Source: Seminavis robusta
Taxonomy: Eukaryota > Bacillariophyta > Bacillariophyceae > Naviculales > Naviculaceae
NCBI GenBank assembly: GCA_903772945.1
Contig: CAICTM010001449.1
Location: 1 to 29,073 of the forward strand
DNA length: 29,073 nucleotides
Direction: 5' to 3'
The translations under genes and the position numbers were made by a program. How positions within the stretch are numbered: position 1 is the stretch's first letter; each line of letters begins with the position of its first letter. Below, piece by piece: positions 1 through 9,590 of the stretch. Under the pieces are notes generated by a model. It searched no databases, was not told the origin of the DNA, and saw nothing but the letters and a program-made list of their open reading frames with translations.

Positions 1-113
1 TCACTTGACCCTGGGAATTGTGAGTATTACCCAGTACCCATACTCACTTGACTTTGGAATTGTGAGTACTACTCAGTACCCATACTCACATGCTAAAACA
101 GTGTGAGTACCAC
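1..113. repeat. Short tandem repeat of about 43 bp
   Basis: Two adjacent near-identical units (1-43 and 44-85) each begin TCACTTGAC and end CAGTACCCATAC. A third, diverged partial unit follows to about 113. Each unit contains GTGAGTA near its middle, while the junctions read TACTCAC, so the units can also pair locally as hairpins. The array may extend beyond the left edge of the window. No gene is seen nearby. Confidence 0.8.
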
Positions 114-1147
114 GCCCTGTTCATAATCTCCTTCTTGAACAATCTCCCGTTGTTACCGGTAGTGAAACATAAATAATGCAAAAAATGCTTTTCGCATTCT
201 TCGCCGAATGACCCAAAGATGGCATAAAAGCTGATTTCAACTTCTACAGTTGGCACTGACGTACACGTAGATGGTACACGTACGTACCGTACGTACATGT
301 ACAGTATTTCTCAAACAACAGTTCTGGTCATCTGCACGCAGCTCTGACGTCTACGGCTCCTCTGCACTCAGCCGAAAAAAAAGTCCATCATCGGTTGGTT
401 TGGGTTGGATGTGGTTCTGCGGTCGAAGGTGGAGAGTGGAGAGGAACTGGGAGCTAGCTAATGGACAGAGCTGATTGCTAGATCTGCTCTCCTACGAGAT
501 CGTTTCCTGCTGGTGCTTCCTCCCTGTTCCCTGCTGGTTGGCCATCAGCCAGTGGCTGGTGGGCACTGAAGAAGGTTAGTAGCAAGTGAAGGTTGCTTGC
601 TTTCGTTGCCACTCGAGTAGTGTGGTTGGCCACTGGACACCATCAGCCAATAAGCTTGCAACAAGATTTTCCAGGCCTGGGTTAAATAGGTTGGGTGCAG
701 TACGGTACTGTAGAAGGAATGATCAGTGTGCTTGCTGTAGCAGTCTATGACTCAACTCTCACTCGCCCCTACGTGTACTAAATTTTTTTTCTGGTGCTCT
801 CCCTACTCTAGCTAGCTAGCTGACTCCCCACAAGTAGCAGGGAACATAGTATTTTAGTATTCCTGGCTGAGTCCTGACTATTCCCAAGAAGCAAGCAAAC
901 AGCCAACAGAAGCAAAGCGAAACCTGGATGCCTAAGGCAGGCTCTAGCTAGACATGACCACCACCCAACTATTGCAATCATAGGAACCCACAAGCACATT
1001 CAACGGACGCAGCCAATGGAACAGAAGCGGAGACAGGCAGGCCCAATGGCTTCGCTCCTGGATGTGCCTAGCTAGCTACAGGTGCATCTAGCCAGACCAG
1101 GCAACGGGTAGCATCTGCACATCTATCTGCACTGCCAGTCACATACT
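114..1147. other. Intergenic stretch, no gene seen
   Basis: Only short open frames without recognisable content occur on either strand. A palindromic ACGTACGTACC/GGTACGTACGT-like tract lies near 278-302, and several CTAGCTAG runs occur around 810-960 and 1066-1080. Similar GTAC and CTAG palindromes recur in other intergenic parts of the window. I see no RNA gene. Confidence 0.5.
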
Positions 1148-1549
1148 GGACCTCTGTGGAAACTCGAGTCGTGCTTCTTTTCGTCTCCTAAATCCTTTTG
1201 ATCGTCTCCTATTTAATGGATTTCGTCTCCTAAAAATAGGAGACGAAACAGATCGTCTCCTAAATCTTTTGTCTCCTCTTAAAACGTCTCCTATTTTCAA
1301 CGGATCGTCCCTTATTCTCAACGGATCTCCTAAGTGTACCATGTAAACTGTATGGTATCGTCTCTTAAATCTTTCGGATCATCTCCTATTTCGAAATTTT
1401 CGTCTCCTAATTGGAATGTCTCCTACTGAATCGTCTCCTAAATATAGGAGACGATTGCTTTCGTCTCTTAAATCATTTCGATCGTCTCCTATTCCTCGGT
1501 GTATCGTCTCTTAAGTATTTTGCCACGAATGACGTTTCCACAGAGGTCC
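1148..1549. mobile_element. Non-autonomous element with 16-bp TIRs and a CGTCTCCTA array
   Basis: GGACCTCTGTGGAAAC at 1148-1163 is repeated as its exact reverse complement at 1534-1549. With one mismatch the match extends outward to TAC(T/A)GG. Between the arms, about 370 bp carry some 16 copies of CGTCTCCTAAA or CGTCTCCTATTT and close variants, mostly direct and spaced 16-26 bp. Two inverted copies (near 1237 and 1454) form perfect local palindromes. There is no coding capacity. I could not find a convincing target-site duplication next to the arms. The structure fits a foldback or MITE-like non-autonomous DNA transposon; the family is unknown. Confidence 0.65.
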
Positions 1550-2427
1550 TGTATCCTTGGCCTCCAACAACATCTGTGTTGAGTGGTGCCACGGCCCCGC
1601 CGGATGGAATGCAGCATTACCTCATTAGGGTTAGGAAGGCCCTCCCCCAACGTTGAAGACGATCCATCAGCATGAGATCGAATCATTCATTCGATGGAAG
1701 AATCGAATCTTTCGAAAGATCGTTCGAATTTAGTTAGCTGAGCTACTAGTATCAAGAATCTCGAAGACTTCCGATGCAAGGGTCATCTTTCTACTAGTAG
1801 AGGTACGATGTACTGTTACGGTTGTCATCCGGAGCCAAAAGGTTTTAGCATGCCTACTTCTTCTGTCTCGTGAAGCAATGTTGAATGCACTGCGGCTCGG
1901 CCCACAGACTTAGCACGATTTCAGAGTACCATGGTTGGGTTGGAGGGATGGATCGTAGAATTATCCTGTACCTTGCAAGGCTGCATATCTCGATCCAGCA
2001 ACTCGGATCTTCGTGTAGCACTACTAGAGCTGTTTGACAACGGACCAGCCATTCGTTCTCTCGTTCATGGGGCCTGAAGTACTCTAACTCGTTGGAATTG
2101 TGCTAGTCATTCACCGATTGGTTTGCTTAGATTGCTTGTAGCTAAAAGTGCCTCATCGCATCTACGTTGCTTCACCAGTCTCGACTAACCCGCTACCCAC
2201 ATTCCATTGGTGTGTTTTATGGCTACGAGAGTGCGGTGCTACGTCTGGCTGTTGGTCCGTAGCCTCATATTGCATCCATTGCCCTGTGTGGATTATGAAT
2301 CCCACTGGAAACAGTGCACTGGCTTGGCTACAAACTAACCATTTCGTAGTGGGGGTTTTGCGAGCAATATCTCAATGTTACTTTATACAATATTAGTTAT
2401 TAGTAAAGCAAAAGCAAAACCGAATGT
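1550..2427. other. Intergenic stretch, no gene seen
   Basis: This region lies 3' of the FCP gene. It contains an ATTCGA-rich patch at about 1675-1735, in which TCGAAT/ATTCGA is repeated several times in both orientations. Short open frames here have no recognisable features. The last about 30 bp before the FCP stop codon are A-rich on the plus strand. Confidence 0.5.
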
Positions 2428-3027
2428 TTACTCAGCATCAGGGAGGAGTCCGTATCCAAGAACTTCGTGCACCATAAGTCCGAGGATTCCCATCATAGCA
2501 GCACGTCCTTGGTTCAATTCGATGGTGCGCTTGTTCAATTTCTCTTCGTCTGAGAATCGGTCCCATCCGAAGTCAATGTATCCATTACGGAAGTCACCGG
2601 GGAATTCACCGTCTCCGTTGACATCCTTCATGACGAACATTTCCAAGAAACCGATGAATCCAACAAGTTGGAGCATACCAAGAGCGGGGATGGCTCCAAG
2701 AGCTTCAAGTCCGGCAGGGATGTCTTCGAAGCTGGTTCCGGAGAGATCAATGTCTCCTTCGATGCGGTTTCCTGCGTATGTGTAGATGTATCCAACAACG
2801 GCAAGCATACAGATGCGTCCGTGCTTGACCTCAACGTATCGGAGACGGTTGAACTTGGCTTCATCACCATCCTCGACAAGGCCAAGGGGATCGAAGAATC
2901 CAAGAGGAGCGGTGGCACCGAAGTCGTCCTCGAAAGCGTTCAAGCTAACAGAAGTGCTGGGTGCTTGCTTGCTGGGAGCAAAGGCAGCAGCCGAGGCGAT
3001 AAGGGATGCAATGATAGCGGTCTTCAT
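2428..3027 (-). CDS. FCP: Fucoxanthin-chlorophyll a/c protein, Lhcf type
   Basis: This single-exon gene encodes a 199-residue light-harvesting antenna protein of the thylakoid membrane, which binds chlorophyll a, chlorophyll c and fucoxanthin. The ATG at 3027-3025 is chosen because it begins a signal peptide (residues 1-16) followed by the diatom ASAFAP-type cleavage motif, here SAAAFAPS. That motif directs import across the four-membrane plastid. The open frame continues upstream to 3543, but that extension has no antenna-like content. Helix 1 carries YVEVKHGRICMLA (residues 64-76) and helix 3 carries ELNQGRAAMMGILG (170-183); these are the two LHC-family repeats with chlorophyll-ligating E and R/N/H residues. 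The loop PGDFRNGYIDFGWD (143-156) is typical of Lhcf proteins. Length and motifs are normal for the family. It is transcribed divergently from the GTPase gene. Confidence 0.97.
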   Translation of the reverse strand: MKTAIIASLIASAAAFAPSKQAPSTSVSLNAFEDDFGATAPLGFFDPLGLVEDGDEAKFNRLRYVEVKHGRICMLAVVGYIYTYAGNRIEGDIDLSGTSFEDIPAGLEALGAIPALGMLQLVGFIGFLEMFVMKDVNGDGEFPGDFRNGYIDFGWDRFSDEEKLNKRTIELNQGRAAMMGILGLMVHEVLGYGLLPDAE

Positions 3028-3465
3028 CTTGGATAGTTCTGAAATTAGGTTTTGTTTGACAGAAAATTGTGATTGATGTAAGGCAGGGGTTCTCGGTTGG
3101 TTGCGGTTCGTCTTGAGCTTCGTTGCTGACCAAGATGGTTGCGTCTTTGTCTCCACGTTGGATTTGGAGCCATTGGAATGTTGAAGGTATCCTCGGTTCA
3201 ACTTGCAGGCCGGCGGAAAATGGGGAGTGCGTGACTTGGTAGTCACGAAATTATTCCACAGTATCCAGGACTCGATGCATTTGGCTTGCGCGAAAGAATC
3301 TTTGTCGACGACGATGGCCACCAACCAATGCGTTCTCACTCCGCACATTTTTCTCACAAGGCTACCGAAGAACGAAGAAGGTCCAGGCGATTGCATTGCT
3401 ATCACTGGAAGGAACATCAATCTCTGAACCACAGATATCCCTATCACTTTATTTTGTGCCCAGCC
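3028..3465. promoter_or_regulatory. Shared divergent upstream region of FCP and GTPase genes
   Basis: A 438-bp interval separates the two divergent start codons and must contain both 5' leaders and both promoters. This is inferred from the layout. I see no clear TATA box or known light-response element. Open frames that cross it on both strands are extensions of the flanking genes and have no conserved content. Confidence 0.5.
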
Positions 3466-5679
3466 ATGCTCCGAGTACCGGTAGCCTCCTTCGCTACGGT
3501 GTCCGGCCGTTCCCTTATACCCAAAGGATACCCCAAGCTGCATTCGAGATGGATCCGCCAGATCAGATCTCTATCGACGGTAGCACCAGAATCTACTGAG
3601 CCTGTTTCGGCTGCTCCCACAACGGAAGAAACCAAGTCATCAGGAGGCCTGCTCAGTTTGCTGACATCCGAAGAACGAGATTTATTGTCACAGCAACGAG
3701 CCCTGATGCAACAAGCTCGCGATTTGACCAAGGCGGTGGGATCCGTCTCGGTCAAAGATTACACGGCCGCCTTGTTTTTGGATAATTTGGTCGATGAAAC
3801 GACTTTTTCTATTGTGGTGGCAGGAGAATTCAATGCTGGAAAATCCACTCTGATCAATGCTCTTTTGGGCAGAAAAATTTTGGAATCGGGAGCCTTGCCC
3901 ACAACAGACTCTATTACGATTATCACGCAACAAAAACTGGAAGAAAGTTCCTCAGATGGACATGAAGCAGAATTATCGGAGCAATCAGAGGAAGCTGATG
4001 CCAATGATATTAGCGTTACCCAACAGAAATTCCATGTGGCTGGCAATGACGGTGCTACTACCACTACCGGATCGGGCGTTATTGTACATCAGGTAGCAAA
4101 TGTTCCCCTCTTGGAAGATCTGACTTTGATTGATACTCCTGGAACCAACGCCGTGTTGGCCGATCACACAGCACGCACACTCCGGTTGCTACCCACAGCA
4201 GACCTGATTCTCTTTGTCACCTCGGCAGATCGACCCTTTCCGGAATCCGAAAAGGTACTCTTGGCCAGCATCCAAAAGTATCGCAAATCCATTGTGGTGA
4301 TTTTGAACAAGATGGACATCTTGGACACATCGGGTGGATCCTTTGGCAAGGAAGAAAAACAAAAAGTTGTCGATTTTGTCACGGATCATGCCGCGGATTT
4401 GTTGGGTGGACGACCCATGGTCATTCCTGTATCATCAAGAGATGCCCTGTCGTCCAAGGTCATGAATACGACAACTGCCACAAATATACCCAGCAACAAT
4501 GTGTGGGAACGGTCCAACTTTGGTTCCCTCGAGTCGTTCCTTCGAGACAGCTTGACGATGGAAACCAAGATCAAAACCAAACTAACCAATCCCATTGGAC
4601 AAATGGAGGGCATGGTGACGGCTAGTTTGGAGTCAGTGCGAACGGAACAGGAAGAACTGGAACTGGACGTTGCCACCATCAAGCTGTTGCACGGCCAATA
4701 TGCGGCCTGGAAAAAGGAAATGGATATGCAAATGCTGGGCTTTCGAAAGGATGTGGCAACTCTGCTCCAAACAGAGGGGAACCGATGCTCGGTCCTCTTG
4801 AACCGAATGGGACTGTTCAAGTTTTTTCAATCGGCGCTGTTTGGAGGAAATGACACCGCCTCGTTCAAGGCAGAATTCGACAACACACGCCCGCATGTAT
4901 CATCTCGCAGCAAGTCGTTGGAAGCAGAGTTGCTGGAAAGTGTGGAAGAAACTGCGTGAGTTCGTTTAATTGATTTAATTTGTGAGGGTGTCTGCTGCTT
5001 TACTTCTGCTATGCATCTCTCTAATTTCCAGTGCCATGATTGCTCGAATAATAACAGTGAGTCCATTGCCACTCGAGGCCGAGCACAAGGGCAGGCAGTA
5101 ATTGAATATCTTGGCAAACGCCCTGCCATGAAGAACCAGAGCTTGGTTGGCAGCGTCAGTGCCGCTTCCAGATTCGAAGACACAAGGAAAATACTAAGCG
5201 ACAAACTATCTGATGCGGTGATTACTCATGTGGCGTCATCGCAAGATGATGAAGCTTACGTGGAAAAGCGACTTTTCCGGTCGTTGCAACAAACTGCCAT
5301 GGTCTCGGCGGGACTGGAAGTTGGAGCACTAATGTCAGGTCTAGCCACAGCTGCCGAGCTGGTGGATATCATGGCAGGAATGGGTAGCTGTTCTCTGCTG
5401 GCCATTGGTGGAGGTATAGTATATGGCCAGGGAAGACGAAGAATACAGAATGAATACAGAGGCAGCTGGAAGGAAAAGGAGGAGCTCTTGGATGAAGCAC
5501 TGGAGGTAATATGTGCGAAGGAACTGTCTCGTGTCGAACGACGTATTCTGGACGGTGTTGCGCCGTACACGCGGTTCGTTGAAACAGAACAAGAACGGCT
5601 GGAAAAGTTGTCGGAACATGGAGAAAACATACTGGTACAAGCCCACTCGCTGAGGAACCGAATCAGCAAGCTGCGATAA
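3466..5679 (+). CDS. Dynamin-like GTPase, FZL/bacterial dynamin-like type (2 exons)
   Basis: The predicted protein has 703 residues, from exon 1 (3466-4955) and exon 2 (5058-5679). The intron runs GTGAGT...ACAG. P-loop GEFNAGKS (120-127), switch PTTDS, DTPGTN (223-228) and NKMD (281-284) form a complete large-GTPase domain. A helical region and a glycine/alanine-rich hydrophobic segment (about 579-621) follow, in the position of the membrane-binding paddle of FZL and cyanobacterial BDLP. Such proteins remodel or fuse organelle membranes. The ATG at 3466 gives a leader rich in R, S, L and A without acidic residues (RSLSTVA near residue 40). It lacks the FAP-type plastid signal, so a mitochondrial location is plausible. 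The acceptor at 5057 keeps frame and yields RGRAQGQAVIEYL, which fits family pattern. A pyrimidine-preceded AG at 5031 would shift frame unless a further 38-nt intron is removed. Exon borders need cDNA proof. Confidence 0.85.
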
Positions 5680-5783
5680 ACTTTTGATGGTCGTGAATGC
5701 AGGAGGAAGGGAGCAGGACAAACTACTAGTAGGGCCTACAGCTTGAATACTTCGCGACGTTGCATTGCATTCGTCGTTCCAAA
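5647..5783. repeat. Duplicated convergent gene ends, copy 1
   Basis: This stretch contains the last codons and stop of the GTPase gene, followed by a spacer. It then matches the reverse complement of the last codons of the orphan gene at 6948-9590 (TTGAATACTTCGCGACGTTG). The same arrangement recurs at 6807-6991. Here the orphan-gene tail has a 5-bp duplication (ATGCA repeated), which breaks its frame, so this is a relict. Weak similarity to the orphan gene's 3' coding part seems to continue to about 5830. Confidence 0.75.
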
Positions 5784-6806
5784 ATTACGGACAAAGGCTT
5801 TCCTTTGATTGTCTTTCAGAGAGGTTAGAAGAATGATTTTGGTGCGCTCGCTTGCGCACACCGGATACCATACAACCAGTCTCAAGGAAAGTACCATGGC
5901 ACCATTTCAGCTGGCGCTTCCCGTCTCACAGGTCTAGCGCTTGATTTCTCACTTCAACTCAAGCAGCTCCAGCTCCAGGGAAAGCACTCACCCACAACAG
6001 CAGGAGGAGATATGTCGGTCAAAGGGTCGAGGTAGCGCTTTCCATTCGTCGCCTGTCAGTCACAGTTGCTCATTCACAGACATCATTTATTTCTACCCCA
6101 AGCAAAACCAACTACTAGAAAATATAATGATACAGAAACCATGAGAGTTTGCTCTTCTGCTCTCTCTCTGTTGCTGATGTGGGTTCTACTCTAGGAGCCA
6201 CATCAGAGAATGCAATCTCTCTCAGCAACATACGCCTAAAAAGCGTTCCTCTTGAAGCCTATGTTGCTATCATTGGCTGTGAATGCACTTTTTTGCTTCA
6301 ATAGTGTGATCGTGTGCTCGCTTCTTCAACATTCCCGGCACCAAAAAGGTTGACTGGGGATTGTTGAATGGAACGTTTACTCTGGTAGGCATCAGTCTGT
6401 TTGCATTCGAACCGCTGCTGGAAGATAAATTTAATGGGGAGAGGACTGATCGTGAACCGCAATGTTGACTCGACTCTCGCGGAAGAGATTGCATTCAGAA
6501 AGAAGACTCTCATGCTTCCTACCGGTAGTGCAAGCTCTCCAGCCGTGTTGTTGTCAATTGTCATGATGGTGATTTTACTGCGTCAGGATTGTTTGCGTTT
6601 GGTAGCAGCACGCTGGAATGAACAGCGACGAACTCAGCCCAGCTACCCAACAAGTTGCTTTTCATTGCATTTGGAACTGTTTGTCCCTTCCAACTTTTCT
6701 ATAGCCAGTAAGCTAAGGAATCAATGAAAACGTCTTAATTATGACGTGGACTAGGACCACATCTCACCATATGGTGAAACAATCTCGGTTCAGTATAAGT
6801 CCATTC
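5784..6806. other. Non-coding interval between duplicated gene ends
   Basis: About 1 kb lies between the two copies of the gene-end repeat. A compound hairpin occurs at about 6170-6228: CTGATGTGG pairs with CCACATCAG across a short loop, and GTTGCTGA pairs with TCAGCAAC further out. A 108-codon plus-strand frame (6401-6727) has one hydrophobic stretch but no recognisable family, and I do not call it a gene. The remainder shows nothing I can identify. Confidence 0.5.
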
Positions 6807-6991
6807 GTTGAGGAACCGAATCTGCAAGCTGCGATAAACTGTTGACGGCCGTGGATGCAGGAGGAAAGGAGGGAAGGGAGAAGCTGCGATATACTGTTGA
6901 TGGTCGTGGATGTAGGAGGGAAGGGAGGAGGACAAACTAGGGCCTAGCTAGAGTTTGAATACTTCGCGACGTTGCATTCGTTGTTCCAAAA
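6807..6991. repeat. Duplicated convergent gene ends, copy 2, with internal tandem duplication
   Basis: This is the second copy of the segment at 5647-5783. It starts with a mutated copy of the GTPase C-terminal codons (GAGGAACCGAATCTGCAAGC) and runs into the functional stop and last codons of the orphan gene at 6948 onward. Inside it a unit of about 55 bp is tandemly duplicated (6826-6880 and 6881-6931); both units begin AAGCTGCGATA. Confidence 0.75.
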
Positions 6992-9590
6992 GCTTTTGTC
7001 CGTGCTTTCGTAGCTTGTCGCCCCACACCTGAAGCATCGGAGCTTTCCTTTTGTTGGATTCTTCAAAGGTTTCATTTCCGAAATGTTCCTCATCAACAAG
7101 CAATTCCCATGGTACGGAACAGCAAACTTCATGAATGTCACTGCAGATTGTTTGGTGATTCAACGTGCAGGCGAAAAGCATGGCTTGCAGATGATCCGTT
7201 TTGGCTGGTTGAGCCGGCTGTGATTTCACGATCAAAGGATTGTCCCAAAACTCCTCCAAGATACTGTTCGTGACATCTTCAAAGTAGCTTGGGACACCGG
7301 TCTCAAAAGCCTTGTCAACGGGAGGTGCAACCAGCAAAATTGGCATTTCGCTGAAACAGGATGGTGTCACGCTGAAGTAAGGTTGGAGCATAATATCATG
7401 AGAGCATGAGCCATCGTCAGTCTCAACTTCATCCGAGGAAAAGTACCATTGAGCTTCCAAAGGAGGGATGGTTCGCCCTAGATTAGCGGCCTCGATCGTC
7501 AACAGATCTTGCATGACGTGGCCTGTCCATGCAGCCTTTAACAGAAGCAAAGAAACAGGAACACACCGTAAAAGAAATAGCTGGACTCTCTTCAAGATGG
7601 AATCCAGAAGGCCAGTCGGTTTCGTAGATGAAGTGGATTGGTTTGGTGTCTTGTTGTCGTGTTGGTTTTCGTCTTGTTTTTGGTTTGTTGGTTTCCGGAC
7701 ATGCCAGGGGCTGTTTCGGCTACTCGCGAGCCCTGGTTTGACCAGCACATCTATGGAAGGGTGCAGGGCTATGGGTTGAATGCCGGGGCTGTCATCGGGC
7801 ATGGAAGCCAGGGCTTCTCGCCGACTGCTGGCATACTGAGCCGTAAAGGGCGAAACGACAGGTGTGGAAGGTGCTATAGGAGTTTGATCCATCCATCGAC
7901 TTCGTGAGGAGAGTTCCAGTATGGTAGATTCTTTCGCCGCCCGAAACAATGAAGGTGTCGTAGCAAGCCGCTGCTCCGCCTGCGGGCTCAGTAGACTACT
8001 TCGTTCCTCCTTTTCCAAGTACTGGTTTCGCATAGCCAGCAACTCACGACACCGTTTCGCGTCAAAGGGTCTGTCCTTTCCTTTGGCTGTTGGAGCAGGT
8101 GTTGTTGTTGTTGGAGCAGTTGTTGTCGTTCGTCGTGGTTGGTGAAGAGACCCCTCAACATCGAAAAATACAGTTGCGTCGTCTTCAAATGATCGCTCAT
8201 TGTAGTTGTTTTGAATCACGCTACTGTAATCATCCGAGATGCGGCTACAGGACTCCGGATCTGAGAGAATCACTGTTGGAATGGAGGAACTTCGGGGTGT
8301 CTCTGCAATGCCCTCCGAGTCAGATGATGATGATGGTGATGAAGCAACATCATCCTCATCACGTTCAGAAACTTCGGCATGCTCGGAATCCTGAGAGACT
8401 GAAACATTGCTGACTGATTCATCAATACTGAGTTCTTCCGCAATAGCTATGCTGTCGCTGTCATCTTTTTCGTCCATGTTCCAACTATCACCTTCTTCAT
8501 CACCATTGTGGGTCAACACGTCGTCACCAGCAGAAGTTTCGTCATCTCCCTCTACGACAGGTAGATGATCATCCTCTTGTAACTCCACTTCCGAATCAAT
8601 CGATAGTTCTTCCACCACAGCGCTAGCGTCGTCTTCCACCACATCACCTCCCCGATCCGCAAAACTGTCATGACTAATGGTTTCCACCAGCATTTCTTCT
8701 TGGCTGGTATATCGGTGACGATCCACTAGAAACTCAAAGCTACCCACAGACTGTGGGGTCTGTGGGGTACCGCACTGTGGCTTCCGTTCTTGTTGTTGCA
8801 AAGGATCATCCAGCGACTTGGTTTGGCGCAAACTACTGGTTTGGTCGCCTCGTTTGGGGGTATCCAAGACATGCGCCTGTTTGATGCGTGCGGATTCCAG
8901 CAGTGATGGTCGTCCCAACAAGAACCGTGAACCCAGTCCTTGTTGTTTCTTCTTGTGTGGGTTGTTGCGTGGAGACAAATTGTCGGCCGCCCTCGCAGCC
9001 GCCAATCTCGACTGTTCTTGCGCTTTTTGTTGCAGAGCTCTTTGTCGTTCGGCTTTCTGTTGTCGTCTCTTCGTCCTAGAATAAGGTGATTTGGTCGCTT
9101 CGTCTTTGTTATTATATCGCGTTTGTTCTCGAGAAGCAAATTGGCGATTCTCGTTGGGCGTGGAAGGTGGAGACTTGGCTGGAGGACCCCATCGTGGCAT
9201 TCCATGTGGGTACTTTAAATTCCTCTGATACTCTTGTTCTTCTTCCTCCTTGTCTCGGTTCAAGAAGGGTAGCGATGGAGAAAATGCAGCGGCTGCCTTT
9301 TCTCGCTTTTTCTGGGGATCTGGTAACACGTAGACAAATCTATCTTCGCCATAATTTTTCACATGGCTGTTCAGGTTGGGTGTGGAACGTGGTGCATCTT
9401 GTTGTTCATTCGTTGTTGTTGCAGTAGTGTCGTTCATACTCCTCCAACGCCGAAATGCATCTCGACGCTTGGTATCTTCATCTTGTTCTTGCGTGGATAG
9501 TGCACTCCGCGCTCGTTCTAATTGCAGCTTTCTCAATCTGGAGCCGTCAAAACCACCGCGGTTCGCCGAAGAAATTGGATGAGAGCTCAT
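6948..9590 (-). CDS. Orphan protein with low-complexity N-terminus and one membrane segment
   Basis: This is an uninterrupted 880-residue frame with its ATG at 9590-9588. I do not recognise the family. Residues 1 to about 300 are rich in Q, R, K and S and probably disordered. About 300-440 is strongly acidic (long D/E/S runs). Short Ser/Thr-rich stretches follow, including a run of Thr and Ala near 480. At about 665-690 a basic-flanked hydrophobic stretch (LFLLRCVPVSLLLLKAAW) could be a single membrane anchor. The C-terminal 190 residues are ordered-looking, with several cysteines and a basic end (QRMQRREVFKL). The long uninterrupted frame and biased composition argue for a real gene; no catalytic motif is visible. 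It is convergent with the GTPase gene. If the hydrophobic segment spans a membrane, the long disordered part probably faces the cytosol (inference). Confidence 0.75.
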   Translation of the reverse strand: MSSHPISSANRGGFDGSRLRKLQLERARSALSTQEQDEDTKRRDAFRRWRSMNDTTATTTNEQQDAPRSTPNLNSHVKNYGEDRFVYVLPDPQKKREKAAAAFSPSLPFLNRDKEEEEQEYQRNLKYPHGMPRWGPPAKSPPSTPNENRQFASREQTRYNNKDEATKSPYSRTKRRQQKAERQRALQQKAQEQSRLAAARAADNLSPRNNPHKKKQQGLGSRFLLGRPSLLESARIKQAHVLDTPKRGDQTSSLRQTKSLDDPLQQQERKPQCGTPQTPQSVGSFEFLVDRHRYTSQEEMLVETISHDSFADRGGDVVEDDASAVVEELSIDSEVELQEDDHLPVVEGDDETSAGDDVLTHNGDEEGDSWNMDEKDDSDSIAIAEELSIDESVSNVSVSQDSEHAEVSERDEDDVASSPSSSSDSEGIAETPRSSSIPTVILSDPESCSRISDDYSSVIQNNYNERSFEDDATVFFDVEGSLHQPRRTTTTAPTTTTPAPTAKGKDRPFDAKRCRELLAMRNQYLEKEERSSLLSPQAEQRLATTPSLFRAAKESTILELSSRSRWMDQTPIAPSTPVVSPFTAQYASSRREALASMPDDSPGIQPIALHPSIDVLVKPGLASSRNSPWHVRKPTNQKQDENQHDNKTPNQSTSSTKPTGLLDSILKRVQLFLLRCVPVSLLLLKAAWTGHVMQDLLTIEAANLGRTIPPLEAQWYFSSDEVETDDGSCSHDIMLQPYFSVTPSCFSEMPILLVAPPVDKAFETGVPSYFEDVTNSILEEFWDNPLIVKSQPAQPAKTDHLQAMLFACTLNHQTICSDIHEVCCSVPWELLVDEEHFGNETFEESNKRKAPMLQVWGDKLRKHGQKLLEQRMQRREVFKL

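Noticed and set aside
1164..1533. CGTCTCCTA repeats as a CRISPR array
   Set aside because: Repeat units are about 11 bp, spacers are short and irregular, orientation is mixed, and the context is a eukaryotic nuclear genome.
2668..3076. Plus-strand frames across the FCP gene
   Set aside because: They are antisense shadows of a well-supported coding region.
3286..3465. Longer N-terminus for the GTPase
   Set aside because: The upstream extension begins without an ATG, has no organelle-leader character and overlaps the presumed promoter; the ATG at 3466 starts a plausible targeting leader.
3028..3543. N-terminal extension of the FCP frame
   Set aside because: FCP proteins start with the signal peptide directly followed by the FAP motif; the upstream part has no similarity to antenna proteins.
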